From: Alopecurus myosuroides
Taxonomy: Eukaryota; Streptophyta; Magnoliopsida; Poales; Poaceae
NCBI GenBank assembly: GCA_028641055.1
Contig: CM054062.1
Coordinates: forward strand, 16,425,639 to 16,489,638
Length of the DNA stretch: 64,000 nucleotides
Direction of reading: 5' to 3'
In this document: piece by piece, positions 57,316 through 64,000 of the stretch
Position numbering within the stretch: position 1 is the first letter of the stretch
How the letters are laid out: each line of letters opens with the position of its first letter
Notes under the pieces: generated by a model
Database searches by the model: none
Told to the model about the DNA's origin: nothing
The model's input: the letters and a program-made list of their open reading frames with translations, nothing else
Made by a program: the position numbers and the translations under genes

Positions 57316-57323
57316 TATAAATA
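57316..57323 (+). promoter_or_regulatory. TATA box of the antisense gene
   Basis: TATAAATA in the context GGCTATAAATAGCC, 134 bases upstream of the ATG at 57457 and pointing into the antisense gene. It lies outside the LTR, in the sequence between the polypurine tract and the gene, so the gene seems to have a core promoter of its own. Confidence 0.65.
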
Positions 57324-57456
57324 GCCGTCATCGTCCTCCTCCGAAACTTTCCTCACTCCCTCACTGCCTACGCCATTGCTGCGCACGCGAGCTCGAGAGA
57401 AAGTCCTTGTCCCAGGCGCACTTAGCATCAAACGCACCGAAACGCGCCACCAAAAG

Positions 57457-60146
57457 ATGGCCTCCTCGCCGTCGTCACCGACCCGCGCCGCCATCGACGA
57501 GCTCGTCAGTGATCTGGATCCGCAGCCGGGATCGCAGACGCACGCCGGCGGCAAGCCGGAGAAGACTGCTGCTTCCGCGGCGGGTGGAGAAAACACTTCC
57601 GCCGCCGCGGATATTGCGGGATCAAGCTCCGCAGCACCCCCTCCGTTCATCCCAACGACGGCGAAGGTCAAGATTCGTTCCCGTGGCGATGAGTGCCTTG
57701 CCACCGGAGCCAACAGCGAAACAGAAATTGTCGGCAATTGGAGTCCGAGTAATACTTCTCTCGTCCTTCTTCGTCGGATGTCAAAGGAAGGATCCATAGT
57801 TAAGGGAAAATGGCGAATCTCGAAAGATGAACCCGAGCCCAAGCCAGAAGTCGGAGAACGCGTCATCCTTACCTCTCATGTGGCGAGAGGTATGGGTTTT
57901 CCCCCTTCCGCCTTTTTTCTAGACGTCCTTAACTTTTATGGCGTTCAACCACACAATATTTCTCCGAATTCCATCCTCTATTTAGCCAGTTTCCAAGCCC
58001 TTTTCGAAGGATACCTCGGGATAACACCTGACCTAAATTTCTGGCAATATTGCTTTGAGGTAAAGCATAATATCACAAATGGCATTTCGCCCATCTGCGG
58101 TACCATATCTTTCATCCTCAGAAAATTTAGGGAGGAATGGTATCCAAAAATAGAAATGCCGGAACCTAACCAATCTTGGCTAGGTTCTTTCTTTTATCAC
58201 CAAGACATTCCATTCCCGGGCAGGGCAACCGGGGTTCCTCCCTTTGTTAATTCTGCCGCTACTCCTCGCGAGAGTTGGACAGCCGCAGTAGGGAAAAATT
58301 TGCCAGAAAATTTGATGAAGATAAAGCGACGCATCGCCAAACTCTCTTCCTCTCAACCTTCTTTGGTTGGGAAGGATACCGTTATGTGCTGGTTTGGACG
58401 CCGTATCCAACCTCTCTCTTTTTGTTCTCGGCTTCTTTGCGAATACCAAGGCCAGAAGATAGCATGAGAGGAACAGATAAGGCCTTTACCAGAAAGGATT
58501 TTATAGGACGACTTCACGAACTGGTCGCCGTCAGTAGTCAGATCGAGGAAAGTCTGGCGATTTATCACGTGGAAAATCTGGTCCCTAAGGTATTTATCTT
58601 TCCTTGTTTCCACGTTTTTCTTCAGATTATCTTCTCTCTCCGCTTTTTAACATATTGTTAACTCCTTCACAGTTTGATGAACTTGGAGAAAATGATCTTG
58701 CTTCCGACGCTGAACTCAACAAATTACATGCCGAGTTTCACAACAATCGGAAGCGCAAAAGGCAATCAGCTACGAGAGAGGAATCTATTCCCAACCTGGA
58801 CGATATCCGGATAAAAGAAGAGCCATTCGACGAACTCGGATATATTCGTCCGGAGGCCAAGAAATTCTTTGTTCCTGCGCCTCTGATTCGTCCTTGGCCG
58901 CAAAATGGATTAGTTATTCGCAATGATATCGCATTTTCGCCTCGTCAGGTTATACACGATGGCCTTCATCACGTTGGAATTCTCTTCGCGGAATATGCCA
59001 AAGAATTCAACGAGGTTTTGATTGATTTGCGAGAAATGAGCCAGGTAATACTTCTAGCCCCCAAGCATTAAGTTGAAATATGAATTCTTCTTAATGTTTC
59101 CTCATATGCCTGTTCAAACTTAAGCATCTGGCTTTCATTTCCATGTTTTAGCATTCCGCAGACGCCATAAACTTGGAAGTTTTTAAGAAGCTTAGTCTCA
59201 AGAGCAGAGAAGTAAAAACCCTTCAATCTGTTATTGAGTCTAAAAGCAACGAACTAGCGTCATCTCAGCGGCAACTATCAAAAGCTACCGGTATTTTATT
59301 TTGTACCATTTGTTTTCTCTGGAGAATTATTCGGAATTGTTTTGTAAACTCGAATTAATTTCTGCCCTCCAGCTGCTTTAAACAAAGCCAACAAATTAGC
59401 AGAAAACGCTGTCCATGTTTCTCAGCTTCATGAGGAAAACTCAAATGTCCGAAAGGAACTTCTGAAAGCTCAAGAAGACCTAGAAGCCAGTAATCTGGCC
59501 CTTGGGATTGCTCAATCCAAGGCCTCTTTACAAGCAGCGGAAGACAAAGCCGTTATCAATGACTTGGAAAGTATGCTACTCCCGCGCATGAAAGAAAGTG
59601 ACGAAATTGACAAGGTTCTTGGTAAGTTAACTTCTTTTTACCAATGTCTTCATGTCTTATTTCTTGTATCTTTCCATGTAACCTTTACTTTTTGTCGACA
59701 AAGCAGGAAATTTTCCAGGAATTTCTCGGACTGAAAAGATCCGGGCCTTTGGGGAAGTGTGGAATTCAATCAGGAATGCAGGAATGCAGCTGATTAATAA
59801 ATTCCTTCCCACAAGTACTGTATGCTTTTCGGAAGTCTACCGACTTCCGGGTGCCATCACAGAAGTAGCAGAATCGAAAGAATCCATCCTTCGTTCTGCC
59901 GCACGAGGTGGTGCACGCATGGCGCTTGGCCTTATGCGTCTACATTACCCTAATGCCAGATCTTGGCGCGTAGCATCCGGTATCCCTCAAGGATATACAG
60001 AAGCGCAACGAAATGCGATTTTTGATGAAGTCAAAGGGCATGCTTCCAAGATTGCCTCTATGGTCAACATTTCCATTACTTATCCAGAAGAAGAAGTGCC
60101 CGCAGCCCCCGAGGTTGATAGCAGTGATGAAGACTCGGATGCTTGA
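57457..60146 (+). CDS. Antisense five-exon gene inside the Tat element, one frameshift
   Basis: Runs against pol of the same element. Exons 57457-58589, 58673-59044, 59152-59290, 59373-59621 and 59707-60146; all four introns are GT-AG, 78-107 bp, and the reading phase is kept across each. Exon 1 carries one frame break near 58455 (one base short), so the 777-residue product is interrupted. The N-terminus is Ala/Ser-rich; residues about 138-230 (LTSHVARGMGFPPSAFFLDV, SILYLASFQALFEGYLGITP) resemble the 'putative gypsy type transposon' domain Transposase_28 (PF04195). Exons 2-4 are charged and probably coiled-coil (KSNELASSQRQLSK), and the C-terminus is acidic (SSDEDSDA). Extra frames between pol and the 3' LTR, sometimes antisense, are known in Tat elements (maize Grande carries one). 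Function is unknown. I start at 57457 (MASSPSS), not at the in-frame ATG 57376, because it follows the TATA box at a normal leader length; this choice is uncertain. Confidence 0.8.
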
Positions 60147-60748
60147 GGGAATACACTCGACCCGAATGATGGATGTGTATAAGAGCGTTTTTACAATGTA
60201 ATTCATATTGTAATGCTTCTATGTCATTTGTCGAAACAAGAACTCCGCCTTTTGCAATTTCAAGTTTCTTGCAAAGTTTTTCCGGGTTTGACTGTTCCTT
60301 TATCTTCTAAGTAATCTGGCAACTGTGTTTTAACTGCTCTAGTGTGTAAAAATGGCTCAACTAGCAATATGTATCGTCATGTCGAGTAACTGGGGACGAA
60401 CCAAACAGTTTTAAAACTCAGAAACATGGATCATGCTAGAAGCATTTTTACTGACTAGTTTCAGTAACCCAACACATACACAATCAGATAAAATTTAGAG
60501 AAAACAGGGAACTGCTCTGAAACTTGGGCACGCAGGCACAATCCGAGTTTCCTTTAACCTTTAACAGGCCGAATCATTCAGCTTTTAAACACCGAGCACG
60601 CAGGCACAATTCGGGTTAACATTGAGTATTTGTAAGATCATTGGGAAATAAATGAGGCGGAAATATTTTGTACTTATAATGAAATATGAATGACAACATT
60701 CCGACAACTTTATTTCATGGTCTCAAAGATGTTTACATAGAAATTGAA
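60147..60748. other. Spacer between antisense gene and pol 3' ends
   Basis: The antisense gene (plus) and pol (minus) converge tail to tail over about 600 bp. Two short phrases repeat here: GCACGCAGGCACAATCCGAGTT (first 20 bases from 60529) and GCACGCAGGCACAATTCGGG (60597). No frame of note. Confidence 0.6.
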
Positions 60749-63700
60749 CTAAGTATAGAAGGGACGTAATTGCTGGATACTCCAAGGCCTCTTTGTCTCT
60801 CCTAGTTCATCATCTATTTTTCTCTTTCTTTTGCGATTCGGCTTCTCGGGATCATCCTCCGTATCTCGAATGTCGACAAGATAGTATGATCCATTCTTCA
60901 TGGCTTTACTAATGACAAATGGTCCTTCCCATACTGGGGCCAATTTGTGCTTCCATTGCTGCACCAATCTCAGCACTAAGTCACCTTCTTTAAAAGAACG
61001 ATGCCTGATTTTCCGACTATGATAACGTCGTAAACCTTGCTGGTAGATGGCGGATCTTTGAAGCACAAGTTCTCGTTCTTCTTCTAAGAGATCGACGGCA
61101 TCCTGTCGTGCTTCTTCGGCATCTGAGTCGTCAAAATTCTGCACTCTTGGGCTATCATGGATCATGTCCGTTGGAAGAATAGCTTCCGCACCATAAACTA
61201 GGAAAAACGGGGTTTGCTCAGTTGACCTATTTGGCGTCGTTCGAATACTCCATAACACGGAAGGTAGCTCTTCTACCCACGCTCCAGCTGCTCTATGGAG
61301 AGGAGATTCGAGTCTTGGGCGTATTCCTTGCAGGATTGAACTGTTCATTCTTTCAACCTGTCCATTGGATTGCGGGTGTGCCACAGATGCAAGATCTAAG
61401 CGGATTCCCGTTTGTTGGCAGTATTTTGCCAACTCCCCAATGGAGAAATTTGTCCCGTTATCAGTTATTATGCTGTGTGGGACGCCATACCTCATTACTA
61501 AATCAATAATGAAATTTCTGGCAGTTGCGCCATCCAGCTTTTTGATGGGTTTAGCCTCCACCCATTTTGTATACTTATCCACCGCTACGAGTAGATGTGT
61601 AAGTCCACCTCTTGCAGTTTTGAACGGTCCCATCATATCTAGCCCCCAGACCGCAAACGGCCATGTGATAGGGATAGTTTTAAGTGGTTGGGCCGGCAAA
61701 TTGGTCTGCTTGGCGTAATATTGACATCCTTCGCATGTATTCACTATGCATTCGGCGTCTGACTTGGCTGTTAGCCAGAAAAACCCCGCCCGGAATGCTT
61801 TTTTGACTATGCTTTTTGATTGAGCATGATGTCCACAATCGCCGGCGTGGATTTCTTCCAGTATTTCTCTTCCTTCTTTTGGTGAAATACACCGCTGAAA
61901 AATTCCGGAAGTACTGCGTTTATACAAGTGGTCGTTGATCACCACGTATCCTTTGCACCGACGCTGTATTTGCCTTTGCAAGACTTCGTCTGCTCCTTCC
62001 GGGTACTTCTGATTGACTAAGAAGTTTAAGTATGGAATTGTCCAATCCGGTTTAACGAGCATGACCTCGATTGTTTCAGATGCCAGAGGGTAATCAACGT
62101 CTCCACCTTTTATGGATGGTTCATACAAGTGCTGGACGAATACCCCTGGTGGTAAAGTTTTTACTCTCTCTGATCCCATGCGGGCTAACGCATCCGCATT
62201 CCAGTTTTCCTCCCTTTTTATGTGAAGGACTTCGAACCCGAAGAAACAAATGGCGAACTCATCCACCGTCCTCCGATATTCGGCCATTATAGGGCTTTTC
62301 GCGTCCCAGGTTTGGTTGAGCTGATGCTGTACCAAATCCGAGTCTCCATAGCATAAGATGCGTTTTACCCCTATTTCTTTTGCAATATGCAAGCCATGAA
62401 GCAGAGCTTCGTATTCTGCCACGTTGTTACTGGCGTTGAAGTGTATTTGTAATACGTACTCCATTGTGTCTCCCTTGGGAGATTTTAGGACTACGCCAGC
62501 CCCAGCTCCTTCCTTCATCTTGGATCCGTCAAAGTGCATGATCCAGTACTCGGATTCTGGCATCGGTGTATTTTCCATTGCTTCTGTCCAGTCGGCGACG
62601 AAATCTGCCAAAACTTGGGATTTTATTGCCGTCCTTGGCTGGTACTTAATGTCGAAGGCTGCCAGCTCGATGCCCCATTTAGCTACTCGGCCGGTTGCCT
62701 CCGCATTATTTATAATATCCCCTAGCGGTACTTTACATACCACTGTTATGGAATGCCCTTGGAAGTAATGGCGCAGTTTTCTGGATGCAAAAAATACGCC
62801 ATATGCCAGTTTCTGGTAGTGCGGATACCTTTGTTTGGATTCGGAAAAAACTTCGCTTATGTAATATACCGGATGTTGATCTAGTATGCTTTGTTCTTCT
62901 TTTGTCCGCTCCACAACGATTACCGCACTAATAACCCGACTTGTAGCCGTAAGGTATAATAACATGGGTTCTTCGTCTTTTGGAGATGCCAAGATGGGAG
63001 CGTTCATCAAGGTTTCCTTCAACTGGGCCAACGCTGCATCAGCCTCTTCTGTCCATTCGAACTTGTCGGATTTCTTCAGCAGCTTGTAGAGTGGTAAGGC
63101 TTTATCCCCCAGCCGACTGATAAATCTGCTGACGGCTGCAGCGGAACCCGTCAATCTTTGGACATCTTTTACACATGTAGGTTTTGAGATGTTCAAGATT
63201 GCCTTGATCTTTTCCGGGTTAACTTCTATTCCTCTGTGGGAAACAATGAAACCCAGAAGTTTTCCTGAGGGAACCCCGAATACGCACTTAGATGGATTCA
63301 ACTTCATCTTGTAAGTGCGCAAGTTTTCGAAAGTTTCTCGCAAATCCTCAAGGAGTGTATCTTTTTCCTTGGTTACGACGGCAATATCGTCCACGTAAAC
63401 ATGGACGTTTCTGCCAATTTGACTATGCAAACAACGTTGCATGCAACGCTGGTAGGTTGCACCTGCGTTCTTCAGGCCAAAAGGCATGGTTATGTAATAG
63501 TACGTCCCATACGGGGTTATAAAAGAAGTCTTGATTTGATCTTCCTTTTTCATGCGTATTTGGTGGTACCCGGAGTATGCATCCAAAAAGCATAAAAGCT
63601 CGGAGCCTGCAGTGGCATCTATTATTTGATCGATTCGTGGTAACGCGAACCTATCTTTCGGACACAACTTGTTCAATCCTGTGTAATCTATACACATTCT

Positions 63701-64000
63701 AAGAGCAGTGGTGTCTTTCTTCGGCACTAATACCGGATTTGCGGACCAATCAGTATGGATTACTTCCTTGATGAAATCCGCTGCTAAAAGCCGGATAATT
63801 TCCTTGCCAATAGCCTTCCGTCTTCTTCCGTCAAATCGACGGAGACCTTGTTTGACGGGTTTTGATCCGGGAATAACCTTGAGTTGGTGCTCAGCAAGTT
63901 CCCTGGGTACGCCTGGCATGTCCGCTGGACACCAGGCAAAAATATCCCAGTTCTCACGGAGGAACTTGATGAGCTCGCCTTCCTATTTGTCAGTCATCCC
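60749..64000 (-). pseudogene. Tat-lineage Ty3/gypsy pol (RT, RNase H, second RNase H, integrase)
   Basis: Minus-strand frame of 1056 codons from ATG 63919 to 60749, continuing upstream to the window edge except for a TAG at 63985-63983 where the expected residue is Gln (CAG to TAG). Domains by residue from 63919: RT about 35-260 with FLDAYSGYHQIRMKKED and catalytic YVDD at 175-178; first RNase H about 310-410; second, archaeal-type RNase H about 455-590 (MHFDGSKMKEGAGAGVVL, NNVAEYEALLHGL, CYGDSDLVQHQLN), the mark of the Tat clade; integrase about 680-980 with the zinc module HHAQSKS...CEGCQYY and the triad GLDMMG, TDNGTNF, QVERMN. It ends RPWSIQQLRPFYT. Gag and protease lie beyond 64000. Everything visible except the one stop looks intact, so the element is young compared with E2 and E3. 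Confidence 0.93.

Noticed and set aside
61222..63595. Plus-strand frames opposite the Tat pol
   Set aside because: Shadows of the 1056-codon minus-strand pol frame.

Overview
This 64 kb window is plant nuclear DNA, almost certainly from a large-genome grass of the wheat/barley tribe (Triticeae). The basis is a rice-like SPX1 gene with monocot-style GC-rich exons, Stowaway MITEs with CTCCCTCCG-type ends next to the genes, and deep nests of Ty3/gypsy retrotransposons. The assignment to Triticeae rather than another grass is inference. There is no bacterial, organellar, rRNA, tRNA or CRISPR content that I can see.

Left block (1-38543) is a nest of retrotransposons. A long terminal repeat ending at 3512 sits in the 3' end of an Athila-lineage element (E1), whose 3' LTR (4010-7135) carries a solo LTR of a second family. 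A second Athila element (E2, from 7739) has decayed gag, protease, RT, RNase H and integrase reading frames, interrupted by a solo LTR (10454-12076) and by another solo LTR (14327-17114) that itself holds a LINE fragment. A non-autonomous element F (18605-23829) lies in E2. A third Athila element (E3, 23830-32912), nearly full in layout but full of stops, lies in the 3' LTR of F. A minus-strand non-autonomous element G (32913-38543) lies in the 3' LTR of E3. F and G belong to one family with LTRs of about 1.62 kb and no pol. They share primer-binding site, polypurine tract and LTR ends with the Athila elements, so they may be mobilised by them.

Middle block (38544-49981) is the gene island. 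It holds one intact phosphate-sensing gene, SPX1 (three exons, 295 residues, 43017-46309). Just upstream is a roughly 2.1 kb tandem duplicate of its promoter, leader and first 16 codons, including the same two PHR-type P1BS motifs and two Stowaway MITEs. The second intact gene is the intronless RNA polymerase III subunit RPC6 (49172-49981).

Right block (49982-64000) starts with low-copy intergenic DNA containing a 1 kb tandem duplication and an 80 bp minisatellite. It continues with a decayed Mutator-like transposase (minus strand) that is split by a Tat-lineage Ty3/gypsy element (56330 to beyond 64000, minus strand). That element has a nearly intact pol with a second, archaeal-type RNase H. 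Between pol and its 3' LTR it carries an antisense five-exon gene (57457-60146) with its own TATA box, consistent splice phases and a gypsy-associated Transposase_28-like domain. This is the most unusual structure in the window.
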